The notes: a model not told the origin generated them from the letters alone. A stretch of DNA of 64,000 nucleotides from JAIXWP01 sp965247015 (GCA_965247015.1 CBDFGG010000001.1:363637-427636); one strand, 5' to 3'. Positions 1 through 9,499 are shown, counted from the first letter of the stretch. A program made the numbers and translations.

Positions 1-2342
1 GCTTGATAATCGAAATCTGATAAACCAGCACTTAACTGCATATCCTCTCTCTTCACTTTCGATTTTACAACTACAAAGCCGTCTAATCTCGCCTTAGTAG
101 CCCAACCATTCACAGAGGTTTTAGTTTTCGACTTCCATTCAATATAGGGATTAAACTGCGCATAGCGTGCGAAGTATCCAAATTTTTCTCCTACAGAATT
201 AGTATTCGATTGTCGATCTTCGGTAAAGGTTTTTGCTGAGAATCCAAAGCGAGCATTGCGCGCAAGAATTTCAACATTGGCCATTCCATTCAAGCTCTTT
301 GTAGCTGGAGAATATAATGGAGTAAATGATGCGTTGAACTTGCGCAATGGTACTGTGCGATTATGCAAATTAACTCCCACCATCCAACGATCATAATTGT
401 TCCAGCCAACTAGTGGTATCCAAAAAACTTTGGTTTTCTCTGGATCATCTATACCTGATAGCAATGAAAAACTGAGTGGTTCACGCGTTCTCAAAATTCC
501 AGAGGTACGGATGTTATTGTTACCTCTATCGATATCTAAAGATCCCTTTTCATAGTTCACTTTGATTTCGTCACCAGCTTTTGCTCCATCTACTGTGATC
601 ATCTTCCAATCACCGGCATCAAAGCCCTCCATCCATTTGGTAGATACCAATTGACCGTCGCGAATAATCGAAACGGAGTAAGGCGCAGCAATAGAACCTG
701 CGTTGAAAACAACAAGGTTTACAACCCCATCTTTTTTAGCGATGCGATCCGTTTTGTAGTCGATCACTTTTGTTGTGCTGATGACATCATCGAAAAACCA
801 ACTAAGATTTTTTCCAGATTTCTCTTCAAATATTTTTCGAATATCCTCTGGTTGCGGATGCTTGAACTTCCATTCGTCAAAGTATGCGTGCATGCATTCT
901 TTGAACTTATCATCACCGAGGTAATTTCTCAAGTAGTTGAATGCAAGTCCCGTCTTTTTATACATGATCATTCCATAGTTCATTCCTGTGAAATCTTCAC
1001 TTGGAGTGTCAATGGCTTGGTCTTTACCAGCGCGGGCAGCAATCTGATACATCACTTCATTTTGGTAGTTCAAAGGCAAGTGATCTACGTCTAATAATTG
1101 ACCTACTTTCTCATCAAACATTCCATCATAAATCTTTGGATCCTTGTATTTATTCTCCAGAGTCAATGTTTCCATGAATGAGTTGATTCCTTCGTCCATC
1201 CAACCGTAGCGTCTTTCATTGGATCCTAAAATGCCATAAAACCAGTTGTGTCCTACTTCGTGAATGATGACTGTTGCTAATTGAAACTCATTTCCTGAAG
1301 AACCAATAACAGTTACGCCAGGATACTCCATTCCACCACCAGCGCTGATGGTTCCGTCTACTGCGATACATTGATTGTATGGATATTCTCCTACCCAAGT
1401 AGAATAGCTCGAGATAGCATCGTTGATATACTCCACTCCTTTCTCCCATTCCTTTGAATTTCCAGGTGTATACATGGCCCAAGTGGTAACAGAACGACCT
1501 GTAAATGGAAGTTTAACTTCACCTTTGCGAATGATCCAACGCTTATCTGCAAACCAACCAAAATCGTGAACGTTTTTCGCTTTGTATTGAATGGTCTTCA
1601 AAGTCGATGAGCTTGCAGGAAAAACATTGCTCAATTTTTCAGGTACAGGAAGTTTAGATAGATTATCCAATCTTTCATTTTCGCTTGCCGTCATTAAATC
1701 ACCTGTTGCTCCTACAGAATAATTCTCAGGAAGTGTGATGGTGACATCGAATGCTCCGAATTCAGAGTAGAACTCACCTTGCGTTAAATAAGGGATTGGA
1801 TTCCATCCATTCTTATCATATACAGCTGGCTTTGGATACCATTGTGTGATTTGGTAACTCTCGCCGATATGGCCTAATCTGCTGATAGATCCGCTTGGTA
1901 TTTTTACACGAAACGGTGTGCTCACATTGATTTTCTTTCCAGGTAAAAGAGGGCTCGCCAACGCGATGACAGCAATGTCTTCATACCCTTGATAAAAAGA
2001 AAACGTGACAGGTGTATTATCTACCTTGAACTGCAATGAGTCGATTCCACCTTTGTCTTTTTGCGAAGCATAATACAGAAAGAAATTCCCATCACGCGCC
2101 AATTGCTTTGCAAGCGAAGACTTTGCATTCTTATATGCATTTGGCCAGAGGTGAATGTAAATTTCCTTGAGCGTATCAGGGGAATTGTTGATGTATTCAA
2201 ACGATTCATCACCCATCAAATAATGATTGACATCATCAAGTTTAACGTTGATCGTGTAATTGACCTCTTGTTGAAAATAAGCGTCTTGTGCCAGGCCTTG
2301 AAGAGAGGCGATCAGAATGAAAACACTAAGAATTTTTTTCAT
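1..2342 (-). CDS. M1 family metallopeptidase (C-terminus cut by window edge)
   Basis: Zinc aminopeptidase of the M1 (gluzincin) family, probably exported. About 780 residues are present and the frame stays open to base 1. Residues 1-19 form a signal peptide (KK, then a hydrophobic stretch, then LAQ). The substrate-binding GGMEY motif lies near residues 336-340. The zinc site is HEVGH (H361, E362, H365) with the third ligand E384 in DEG, which fits HExxH-x18-E exactly. The start at 2342 is the ATG directly before the signal peptide. The sequence past residue about 650 is longer than the classical M1 catalytic core, as in many Bacteroidota homologues. The gene follows the TlpA-like lipoprotein gene but is separated from it by a terminator-like hairpin. 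Family certain, substrate unknown. Confidence 0.93.
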   Translation of the reverse strand, partial: MKKILSVFILIASLQGLAQDAYFQQEVNYTINVKLDDVNHYLMGDESFEYINNSPDTLKEIYIHLWPNAYKNAKSSLAKQLARDGNFFLYYASQKDKGGIDSLQFKVDNTPVTFSFYQGYEDIAVIALASPLLPGKKINVSTPFRVKIPSGSISRLGHIGESYQITQWYPKPAVYDKNGWNPIPYLTQGEFYSEFGAFDVTITLPENYSVGATGDLMTASENERLDNLSKLPVPEKLSNVFPASSSTLKTIQYKAKNVHDFGWFADKRWIIRKGEVKLPFTGRSVTTWAMYTPGNSKEWEKGVEYINDAISSYSTWVGEYPYNQCIAVDGTISAGGGMEYPGVTVIGSSGNEFQLATVIIHEVGHNWFYGILGSNERRYGWMDEGINSFMETLTLENKYKDPKIYDGMFDEKVGQLLDVDHLPLNYQNEVMYQIAARAGKDQAIDTPSEDFTGMNYGMIMYKKTGLAFNYLRNYLGDDKFKECMHAYFDEWKFKHPQPEDIRKIFEEKSGKNLSWFFDDVISTTKVIDYKTDRIAKKDGVVNLVVFNAGSIAAPYSVSIIRDGQLVSTKWMEGFDAGDWKMITVDGAKAGDEIKVNYEKGSLDIDRGNNNIRTSGILRTREPLSFSLLSGIDDPEKTKVFWIPLVGWNNYDRWMVGVNLHNRTVPLRKFNASFTPLYSPATKSLNGMANVEILARNARFGFSAKTFTEDRQSNTNSVGEKFGYFARYAQFNPYIEWKSKTKTSVNGWATKARLDGFVVVKSKVKREDMQLSAGLSDFDYQ

Positions 2343-2370
2343 GTAGTTGCATGTGAATTGACGGTGCAAG

Positions 2371-2408
2371 ATAAAAAGAAACCGCACCTTTCTTGCGAAA
2401 GATGCGGT
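2371..2408 (-). terminator. rho-independent terminator after the TlpA-like gene
   Basis: An inverted repeat (ACCGCA... at 2381 to ...TGCGGT at 2408) is followed on the minus strand by a T-rich tract (2371-2380). It lies between the stop of the TlpA-like gene and the start of the M1 peptidase gene, so the peptidase is probably transcribed separately. Confidence 0.75.
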
Positions 2409-2436
2409 CCTTTTCAACTGTTACTAAAATGGTCGG

Positions 2437-3588
2437 CTAGCGACCAAAGATCTGTTTCAAATTAGCTTCGAGTAACTCTCCGCGAATGTTATTTCCATAA
2501 GCAATCACCTTCCCATCTTTCCCTACTAGCACAGGGAATGGAATACTATGTACTCCGTAGTCAGCTGCTGCTTTACTATTCCAAAATTGAAGATCACTAA
2601 CGTGATTTTTCCAAATCAAACCATCCTTTTTGATTGCTTCTTTCCAAGGCTCTGCGGTTTTATCCAAACTCACAGAAAACACTTCGAATCCATCCTTCCT
2701 ATACTTCTCATACACTGCAACCACATTTGGATTTTCACGACGACATGGACCACACCATGAAGCCCAGAAATCAACCAATACTACTTTGCCTTTTAAGTCT
2801 GACAACTTCATCACCTTTCCATCTGGGTTGGGCATTGCAATTTCTGGAGCAGGCTGACCAACGCTAATCTTTGATCCCGGAGGTGTATCCTGCTCTGCTG
2901 GCTGTTGACCTTGCAACGCCATTCTGTCTACCGTTTGCTTGAGCAATTTGTAGTGCATGCTGTGTCCCATGCTAGCTGAAATATCTGTCAATACTTTTCT
3001 AAACGTGGTAGACTCCGCTCGTGGATCTAGCATCTGCACCACTGCAAGAGCAGCTGGTGTAGCGCTATTTGATTCTAACCACTTCTTTACTAAGTCACTT
3101 CTTTCCTTGCGCGCAGCAACAATATCCGATCGCAATTGAGCTTGTCTTTCAGGAGAAACCTCTGTTTGAAGTGCAATGGAAGCCGCTTCTTCTTTGTCAA
3201 AAAGTGGAGTGCATGATGCTTCGAATTCTCTTAGTAAAGTGGTGTTTTCAGATCCTTCCACTTTTGCGCTCAAATTCAAATTACCAGCTTCCCCGTCGAT
3301 AGAAATTTGTTCCGTGCTATCCGTAACGAGTATGATAAAGTCTTTGTTGGTCAAGACTAATCTATAGAAATCCAATTCCATTGCTTGTGTAGGTACAAGA
3401 CTAAATGAGCCATCACTGCCAAGTACTGTCGAATCAGATACACCCCAGCGATTGTTCACTAGACGTTCTAGGTATACAGTCTGTCCTTCTGCGCCTTTGA
3501 TCTTTCCCTTGATGACAGAAGCTTGATTAGAGCTACAGGCCATGGAGAAAAGACCTACTAGAATCGATAAAACTAACTTGTTATTCAT
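2437..3588 (-). CDS. TlpA-like thioredoxin-fold lipoprotein (DUF4369 plus AhpC/TSA-Redoxin type)
   Basis: Periplasm-facing thiol-disulfide oxidoreductase. A lipoprotein signal peptide ends in the lipobox FSMAC with C18 as the lipidation site. Residues about 25-110 form a beta-rich DUF4369-type domain, about 130-235 are helical and polar, and 248-383 form a thioredoxin-like domain. The active site is WCGPC (C279, C282), and SIPFP supplies the proline loop. Proteins of this layout act in disulfide reduction or cytochrome c maturation, but the exact partner is unknown. It lies 8 bp after gatB in the same direction, so co-transcription with lpxK-gatB is likely. Confidence 0.9.
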   Translation of the reverse strand: MNNKLVLSILVGLFSMACSSNQASVIKGKIKGAEGQTVYLERLVNNRWGVSDSTVLGSDGSFSLVPTQAMELDFYRLVLTNKDFIILVTDSTEQISIDGEAGNLNLSAKVEGSENTTLLREFEASCTPLFDKEEAASIALQTEVSPERQAQLRSDIVAARKERSDLVKKWLESNSATPAALAVVQMLDPRAESTTFRKVLTDISASMGHSMHYKLLKQTVDRMALQGQQPAEQDTPPGSKISVGQPAPEIAMPNPDGKVMKLSDLKGKVVLVDFWASWCGPCRRENPNVVAVYEKYRKDGFEVFSVSLDKTAEPWKEAIKKDGLIWKNHVSDLQFWNSKAAADYGVHSIPFPVLVGKDGKVIAYGNNIRGELLEANLKQIFGR

Positions 3589-3596
3589 TTTATAAA

Positions 3597-5051
3597 TTAA
3601 TCTTGAAGAAGTTCTTGAATGATGGTGGTGGCTGTTTTTGGATTCGCCTTTCCTTGTGATTTCTTCATGAGTTCTCCCATGAATAATCCTAACATACCCT
3701 TATTCCCTTTTTTATAATTCTCCACTTTATCAGGGTATGCAGCCAATATTTCTTTTGCTAAAGTTTTGATAAAATCATCAGCAGCATCTTGAATCAGATT
3801 CAGTTCTTCGGCTACTTGCTGCGCTTGCTTGGAAGCATCGCTCGCCAGTACTGGAAGAATTTTTTCCGCTGCGGTGGATGTACTTACTTTACCACTGTCC
3901 ACTAAGTTGATTACCCCAGCGATTTGATCAGGTGTGGCTTTGAAGTCTTCAATCTCAATTGCATTCTCATTGAGATAAGCCTTGATCGGGCCGATCAACC
4001 AATTGCAAGCCGCTTTGTAATTTGAAGTCTTTTGAATCAAAGCTTCATACCACATTGCAATTTCCTTTTCGTTGGTCAAGACCATTGCATCGTATTCCGA
4101 CAAACCAAACTCTTTGGTATACTTCGCAAAAAGTTGCTGAGGTAGCGCTGGCATAGTAGCCTTAATGTCATCGATTTGCTTTTGTGAAATCGTTAAAGGC
4201 TGCAAATCTGGTTCTGGGAAATAACGGTAATCGTGCGCCAACTCTTTACTACGAAGGCTAAACGTAGAGCCATTCGCTGCATCGAAGCTTCTTGTTTCTT
4301 GATGAATCACACCTCCAGCTTCGATGATGTCGATTTGTCTTTTCATTTCAAACTCAATCGCACGTTGCACGTTACGAATGGAGTTCATGTTCTTTACCTC
4401 ACAACGTGTTCCGTATTCCTTCGCCCCTTTGATTCTAACACTCACGTTTGCATCGCAACGCATAGAACCTTCTTCCATATTACCATCGCAAATACCTAGG
4501 TAACGAATCAATTTTCTCAATTCAGTAAGGTAGTTATATGCTTCTTTAGAAGAACGAATGTCTGGTTCGGAAACGACTTCGATGAGCGGAACACCCGCGC
4601 GGTTCAAGTCGATCAACGTATCAAAAGGATCTTGGTCGTGCATGCTTTTTCCAGCATCTTCTTCCAAGTGAGCTCTGGTAATTTTTACGCGAAGATCTTT
4701 TCCATCCTCATCTTTGATATCAATGTAACCTCCAGTACAAATTGGAGTTTTGTCTTGAGTGATTTGATAGCCTTTTGGTAAATCGGCATAGAAATAATTC
4801 TTGCGAGCGAAGTACATGTGGCGGCTAATATCCATGTCGCAAGCGAGCGCCAAGCGAATGGCGTAATCGATGGATTGTTTGTTTACGCGCGGGAGCGTTC
4901 CTGGGTGACCAAGGGAAATAGGATTCACATTGGTATTAGGCAGAGAACCATACAGATTTGCATCGGCACTGTATGCCTTGCTTTTGGTCATCAATTGCAT
5001 GTGGACCTCTAGTCCAACTACCAACTCGTATTTATCGTAAACAGATTCCAC
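3597..5051 (-). CDS. gatB: Asp-tRNA(Asn)/Glu-tRNA(Gln) amidotransferase subunit B
   Basis: Subunit of the GatCAB complex that transamidates misacylated Glu-tRNA(Gln) or Asp-tRNA(Asn) using ammonia from GatA. The 484-residue length fits the family. The N-terminal cradle carries GLEVHMQL (residues 13-20) and LGHPGTLP. The middle has the GatB signature region around MRCDANVSVR, and the C-terminal 150 residues are the helical/YqeY-like tRNA-binding tail. gatA and gatC are not in this window. It starts 11 bp after lpxK ends and is followed 8 bp later by the TlpA-like gene. Confidence 0.97.
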   Translation of the reverse strand: MESVYDKYELVVGLEVHMQLMTKSKAYSADANLYGSLPNTNVNPISLGHPGTLPRVNKQSIDYAIRLALACDMDISRHMYFARKNYFYADLPKGYQITQDKTPICTGGYIDIKDEDGKDLRVKITRAHLEEDAGKSMHDQDPFDTLIDLNRAGVPLIEVVSEPDIRSSKEAYNYLTELRKLIRYLGICDGNMEEGSMRCDANVSVRIKGAKEYGTRCEVKNMNSIRNVQRAIEFEMKRQIDIIEAGGVIHQETRSFDAANGSTFSLRSKELAHDYRYFPEPDLQPLTISQKQIDDIKATMPALPQQLFAKYTKEFGLSEYDAMVLTNEKEIAMWYEALIQKTSNYKAACNWLIGPIKAYLNENAIEIEDFKATPDQIAGVINLVDSGKVSTSTAAEKILPVLASDASKQAQQVAEELNLIQDAADDFIKTLAKEILAAYPDKVENYKKGNKGMLGLFMGELMKKSQGKANPKTATTIIQELLQD

Positions 5052-5062
5052 AAATAGTAATG

Positions 5063-6109
5063 TTATTGCTTCACGTTAGCCATTGTCATTTTTAACCAAG
5101 TCATCCAATCTTTTCCGTCTGCTAGTTCCACTTCGATTTCGATGGGTATAAAAAAGATCGGTAAATTCTTCAACTCGTTGTGTTCTCTCAATCTCGCGGC
5201 GTCTTTTTCGGTGGTGAGAACCACTTTCAATGGGCCGGTAAAGGTATCAAATTCCTTCTTAAGCAAGGCTATGTCAGCAGTGTTAAAAAGATAGTGATCG
5301 GGGTAGCTTTTGAATTTTTTAAGAGAAAATTGCTCTTTTAAGTGATTTTCAAACGCTTGTGGGTGAGCAATAGCTGCCACCCCCAACGATTGATCAGGTT
5401 TGGATTCCAAGAAAGTACCATCAAAAATATGCACTGGACGGCCGTATGACACCTTTGAGAAGTAAACAGGAATACTCTTCTCTCCTATCGCTTTGGATTT
5501 CCAAGCTGCCTTTTGGTGGTGATTTAAGCCATCGGGCGACTTTGTAGCAAGGATTGCATCAGCTCGTTTCCATTCTCCTATATGATCGCGAAGGAAACCA
5601 GATGGCAAGGTCCAGTCTTTGAAGAAGGGTTTACCAAATTCCGAAAGCAGAATGTATATATCCCCTTTCAATCCTCGGTGTTGGAAAGCATCATCGAGGA
5701 CTACCCATTCCAACTCGGGGTGGTTTTTCTTTAATAGAGCAATTCCTTGGACACGATTTTCGCACACCGCTACAGGGATATGAGGAAGTCTTTTCTTGAT
5801 CAATAAAGGTTCGTCTCCCACTTGGGAAGCTACCGACTCATTTTTCACTAATTGGAAACCGCGTGTCACTCTGCCATAGCCTCGAGAGAGGAGTGCAACT
5901 TTCACCCCTTGGGAATCGAGGTGCTTCAAAATAGCCATCGTGTGCGGGGTCTTTCCGGTGCCTCCCAATGATAAGTTTCCAACAACGATGGTGCGCACAT
6001 CTCCTCTGACACTCTTCAGCAATCCCTCGTCATATAAGCGATTGCGTGTCCAGAGCACAGCTCCGTACAGCAAAGAAATTGGCAACAAGATTAGGCGAAA
6101 GAGGTTCAT
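5063..6109 (-). CDS. lpxK: Tetraacyldisaccharide 4'-kinase
   Basis: Inner-membrane-associated kinase that phosphorylates the 4' position of the lipid A disaccharide, a late step of the Raetz pathway. It has 348 residues. An N-terminal membrane-anchoring helix (about residues 1-20) is followed by the P-loop GNLSLGGTGKTP (residues about 44-55) and the DDAFQHR motif typical of LpxK. It is the first gene of a minus-strand run lpxK-gatB-tlpA-like and is divergent from the NIF3-like gene across a 39 bp gap. Confidence 0.96.
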   Translation of the reverse strand: MNLFRLILLPISLLYGAVLWTRNRLYDEGLLKSVRGDVRTIVVGNLSLGGTGKTPHTMAILKHLDSQGVKVALLSRGYGRVTRGFQLVKNESVASQVGDEPLLIKKRLPHIPVAVCENRVQGIALLKKNHPELEWVVLDDAFQHRGLKGDIYILLSEFGKPFFKDWTLPSGFLRDHIGEWKRADAILATKSPDGLNHHQKAAWKSKAIGEKSIPVYFSKVSYGRPVHIFDGTFLESKPDQSLGVAAIAHPQAFENHLKEQFSLKKFKSYPDHYLFNTADIALLKKEFDTFTGPLKVVLTTEKDAARLREHNELKNLPIFFIPIEIEVELADGKDWMTWLKMTMANVKQ

Positions 6110-6148
6110 TCTATTACTTTAGACCACGGCAAAGAAAAACAGTAAAGT

Positions 6149-7243
6149 ATGAAAATCCGCGAACTACTTTCATTTCTCGAAATGAAAGCACCAGGAGCGC
6201 TGCAGGAAAGCTATGACAACAGCGGACTTTTGGTCGGAAATCCAGATACAGAAGCGACATCCATGTTGATTAGTTTGGATTGTACCGAGGCAGTCATCGA
6301 AGAAGCCATTGCAAAAGGCTGCAATGTCATTCTCTCTCACCACCCCATTGTATTCAGTGGCTTGAAGAGATTTACAGGAAAAAACTATGTAGAGCGAGTG
6401 GTCATGAAGGCCATCAAGCATGATATTCAGTTGATTTCTTATCACACCAATTTGGATAATGTAAAGCATGGAGTGAATGCGCGATTGGCCGCTCACCTTG
6501 GGCTATCGAATCTTTCTATTCTTGATCCTAAGAAAGATATTTTGAAAAAAATAGTGGTCTACGTACCTCAAGAACAAGCAGACCAAGTGCGCAAAGCCTT
6601 GTGGGACCATGGTGCTGGAGGCATTGGCAATTATGATCAGTGTAGCTTTAACACTGGAGGGCTTGGCACTTTTAGAGGGAATGATCAAACCAATCCGTTC
6701 GTCGGAAAACCTGGAGAGTTGCATGCTGAATCGGAAGTGAAGATTGAAGTGGTTTGTCCGCAATGGAGCGTGAATAAAGCCATTCAAGCAGCGAAGCAAG
6801 TGCATCCTTATGAAGAAATGGCCTACGACATTTATCCTCTGAATAATACGTGGATGGAAGTTGGATCGGGAATGATTGGAGAGCTTGACACACCAATGCC
6901 TGTTTTAGAATATCTTCACAAGGTGAAAGAAGAAATGAAAGCAGGCAGCATTCGATATACTCAGCCACATGTAGATGTGATCCGCAAAGTCGCAATTTGC
7001 GGGGGAAGCGGAAGCTTTTTGTTGGATAAAGCGATGGCAGCCGGTGCAGATCTTTTCATCACCAGTGATTATAAATATCATCAATTTTTTGATGCTGATC
7101 AACGCATCATTATTGCCGATATCGGGCATTTTGAAACAGAACAATACACAATTGACCTCCTAAGTGATTGGTTCGCAGAAAAATTTCCTACTTTCGCAAC
7201 CCACAAAACCGGGGTGGTGACCAATCCCATTAACTATCTCTGA
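6149..7243 (+). CDS. NIF3-like dinuclear metal centre protein (DUF34/YbgI-GTP cyclohydrolase I type 2-like)
   Basis: Metal-binding NIF3/YbgI family protein of 364 residues, the long form with a PII-like domain inserted between the two halves of the core (about residues 125-235). The N-terminal half carries the metal ligands in LSHHPIVF and SYHTNLDN, and the C-terminal half has the matching DIGHFETEQ. The physiological reaction is not settled; NIF3 proteins assemble into hexameric toroids. The next gene starts 4 bp after the stop. A NIF3 gene next to a DUF164/zinc-ribbon gene is a common Bacteroidota pairing and suggests an operon. Confidence 0.93.
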   Translation: MKIRELLSFLEMKAPGALQESYDNSGLLVGNPDTEATSMLISLDCTEAVIEEAIAKGCNVILSHHPIVFSGLKRFTGKNYVERVVMKAIKHDIQLISYHTNLDNVKHGVNARLAAHLGLSNLSILDPKKDILKKIVVYVPQEQADQVRKALWDHGAGGIGNYDQCSFNTGGLGTFRGNDQTNPFVGKPGELHAESEVKIEVVCPQWSVNKAIQAAKQVHPYEEMAYDIYPLNNTWMEVGSGMIGELDTPMPVLEYLHKVKEEMKAGSIRYTQPHVDVIRKVAICGGSGSFLLDKAMAAGADLFITSDYKYHQFFDADQRIIIADIGHFETEQYTIDLLSDWFAEKFPTFATHKTGVVTNPINYL

Positions 7244-7247
7244 AACT

Positions 7248-9024
7248 ATGGCGAAGAAACCAGTTAAGACTGTGAAAGGCAAAGCAGTTGGCAAGGCTAC
7301 GAAAGCTGCCAAACCGAAATCTGCTGCCCCAGCCAAAAAGGCAAAGCCAGCAGCAAAAGCAGCGGCAAAGAAGCCTGTGAAACCAGTGAAGAGCGCAAAG
7401 CCTGTAAAGGCCGTGAAGAAAGCAGCAACTCCAGCTAAGAAGACCGCCACCAAAGCGGTTGTAAAGCCAGTTGCAAAAAAACCAATAGCAAAAAAAAACC
7501 GCGACGAAAGCTCCAGCGAAGAAGGTAGTTGCTAAAAAAGTTGCTCCAAAAGCAGCAGCAAAAAAAACAGTAGCAAAACCAGTGGTAAAGAAAGCAATCG
7601 TAAAAAAAGCGGCACCAGCTAAAAAGGTAGCAGTAAAAAAAGTAGCAACCAAAGCAGTTGTAAAAGCAGCACCTAAAAAGGCAGTTGTTAAACCAGCTCC
7701 AAAAAAAGTAGTTGCTAAGCCAGCTCCAAAAAAGGCCGCTCCAAAGGTGGTTGCGAAACCAGCTCCAAAAGCGGTAGCGAAGCCTGCTCCAAAAGCAGTA
7801 GCTCCGAAAAAAGAAGTGAAGCCGGCAGCAAAGAAAGTTGAAACTCCAAAGGTGGAAGTTGCAAAACCAGCCGCTAAACCTGTAGAGAAAAAAGTAGAAG
7901 CTCCGAAAAAAGAGACTCCGCCAAAAGCGGAAACTCCGAAGCCAACGGCTCCAAAGCCAGCGGCAAAGCCTGCAAGCGCTTTTGCGAAAAAAGCAGAAGT
8001 AAAAGAAGAGCCTTCGAGATTTGCAGTTCGTGATGTGAAGAGTATTGAACCACAAGCCCCAAAGCCAGTGGCTAATCCAGTATTCAGCCCTCCCGGACCA
8101 GATGGAAAGCCAGGAATCAAGTTTGCGCCGATTGCAAAAATTGAAAGACCTGTTGAAAAAGAGAAACCAATAAATAAGGAAGCAATAGAAGATATGGCAA
8201 GTAAAACTTCACCACGTCTCGCCTTCATGGAAGGAGATGACGTTAAGAAAGGAGTGAGCGTAGAAAACAAATTACGCGCACTTTATGACATTCAATTAAT
8301 CGATTCAAGAATTGACAAAATCCGCGCAATGCGTGGAGAACTTCCATTGGAAGTAGAAGACTTGGAAGATGAAGTAGCAGGATTAGAAACCCGCATCGCT
8401 AACCTCAATGGTGATGTAACAGGGCTTGACAACGAAATCTCAGCAAAGAAGCAAGGAATTAAAGATGCTGAGGCGCTTATCAAGAAGTACAAGGAACAAT
8501 TGGATAAGGTGAAGAACAATCGTGAATTCGAATCTTTGAACAAAGAAATCGAATTCCAAGAATTGGAAATTCAACTTTTCGAAAAGAAGATTCGTGAGTT
8601 CAAGGCACAGTTGACAGCTAAATCAGACTTGCTTGCAAGTGCAGAAGCAAAAATGAACGAGCGTCGCAATGACTTGAAAGTGAAGAAAACTGAATTGGAT
8701 GAGATCATCGCTGAGACGCAGAAAGAAGAAGATATCTTGAGAGCGAAGAGCGAAGAAGCGAAGAAGTTGATTGATCAGCGTTTGATTGATGCTTACGAGC
8801 GTATCAGAGGCGGTTCACCAAACGGTTTGGCTGTTGTGCCGATCGAGCGTGAAGCATCTGCTGGTTCATTCATTCAGATCCCACCGCAAAAACAAATGGA
8901 CGTAGCGGCTCGCAAGAAAGTAATCGTTGATGAGCACAGCGGCCGTATCCTCGTAGATGCAGAACTCGCTTTGGAAGAGCAAGCACGCATCGACGAAATC
9001 TTGAAAACAGAACTCGGTAAATAA
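7248..9024 (+). pseudogene. Lys/Ala/Pro-rich tail plus coiled-coil DUF164-type protein, frameshifted at an A9 run
   Basis: One gene read as two frames. Frame 1 (7248-7535) gives 95 residues of KKP/AAK repeats and then leaves frame at the A9 run 7490-7498. The other frame is open to 9024. With eight As the product is one 591-residue protein. The first about 315 residues are a histone-H1-like basic Lys/Ala/Pro tail. Then comes MASKTSPRLAFMEGDD (ATG at 8194), which looks like an original N-terminus, a long coiled coil, and a C-terminal zf-RING_7/DUF164-like ribbon. The ribbon cysteines are all replaced (see the findings). Translation from 8194 would give a 276-residue protein of normal family length, so function may survive. 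Slippage on A9, a sequencing error or a real mutation are all possible. Confidence 0.75.
8194..9024 (+). CDS. Probable internal start: coiled-coil DUF164/zinc-ribbon-like protein without cysteines
   Basis: In-frame ATG at 8194 begins a 276-residue protein whose length and start (ENKLRALYDIQLIDSRID) match the stand-alone DUF164/zf-RING_7 family of Bacteroidota. Residues about 25-195 are a charged heptad-rich coiled coil. The C-terminal ribbon region keeps the family framework (AVVPIER, IPPQ, GRILVD). However, the four cysteine positions read Ser, Ser, Asp and Ser, so zinc cannot be bound in the usual way. It is listed separately because it would be made whatever happens at the A9 frameshift upstream. 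Molecular function is not established for the family. Confidence 0.55.
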   Translation: MASKTSPRLAFMEGDDVKKGVSVENKLRALYDIQLIDSRIDKIRAMRGELPLEVEDLEDEVAGLETRIANLNGDVTGLDNEISAKKQGIKDAEALIKKYKEQLDKVKNNREFESLNKEIEFQELEIQLFEKKIREFKAQLTAKSDLLASAEAKMNERRNDLKVKKTELDEIIAETQKEEDILRAKSEEAKKLIDQRLIDAYERIRGGSPNGLAVVPIEREASAGSFIQIPPQKQMDVAARKKVIVDEHSGRILVDAELALEEQARIDEILKTELGK

Positions 9025-9050
9025 GCATACCTAGATATATGTATTTTAAA

Positions 9051-9079
9051 AGCCACTCTTCGGAGTGGCTTTTTGTTTT
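9051..9079 (+). terminator. rho-independent terminator with UUCG loop
   Basis: An 8 bp perfect stem AGCCACTC/GAGTGGCT (9051-9058 and 9063-9070) is closed by a TTCG tetraloop and followed by TTTTTGTTTT. It ends the NIF3-DUF164 operon. Confidence 0.93.
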
Positions 9080-9179
9080 ACATTATTCTACCTATAATTG
9101 TAACGATAAACTACTGGTTGAAAAAATAAACAACCTCAACACACTGCTCGGGATACTGCATTCATCTAACCTACTATGT

Positions 9180-9434
9180 ATGCATATCGGAGAAAAAATT
9201 AAAGTAAGACTTGAAGTACAGAAAATTTCAATAGTTGAATTTGCAGAACTCTTAGAGATCAGCAAAGCCTCGGCTCATCGACTTTTAAAGCGATCCAGCA
9301 TCGATACTGATTTGCTTTACAAGATTTGTTTTATTCTTAAATATGATTTCTTTCAAGACTATTCAGCACGCATTGACGATCGCGATTGGAAAAGCAATCA
9401 ATACTTGAAAGTAAAGTTCAAATCACTGTCATAG
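9180..9434 (+). CDS. Small XRE-like helix-turn-helix protein
   Basis: An 84-residue protein. The frame is open further upstream through the terminator hairpin, so the ATG at 9180 (MHIGEKIKVRLE) is the sensible start. Residues 1-60 match the Cro/C1 HTH fold: IGEKIKVRLEVQKIS, then VEFAELLEISKASAHRLLKR as helices 2-3, then an acidic/aromatic tail. It is probably a DNA-binding regulator with unknown target. It stands alone between two terminated or unrelated genes. Confidence 0.65.
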   Translation: MHIGEKIKVRLEVQKISIVEFAELLEISKASAHRLLKRSSIDTDLLYKICFILKYDFFQDYSARIDDRDWKSNQYLKVKFKSLS

Positions 9435-9499
9435 CGCTCTAACTATTCCACCGCTTTCATTATCTTGTGCGTTGCAATATGATTGTTGCAATTTTTCAC

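Noticed and set aside
651..1094. Plus-strand 147-residue ORF
   Set aside because: Shadow of the M1 peptidase on the minus strand.
7230..8270. Long antisense ORF (346 residues, Ala/Phe/Gly-rich) opposite the Lys/Ala/Pro tail
   Set aside because: It mirrors the low-complexity GCN-type repeats of the plus-strand gene, has no homology pattern of its own, and is a codon-bias shadow.
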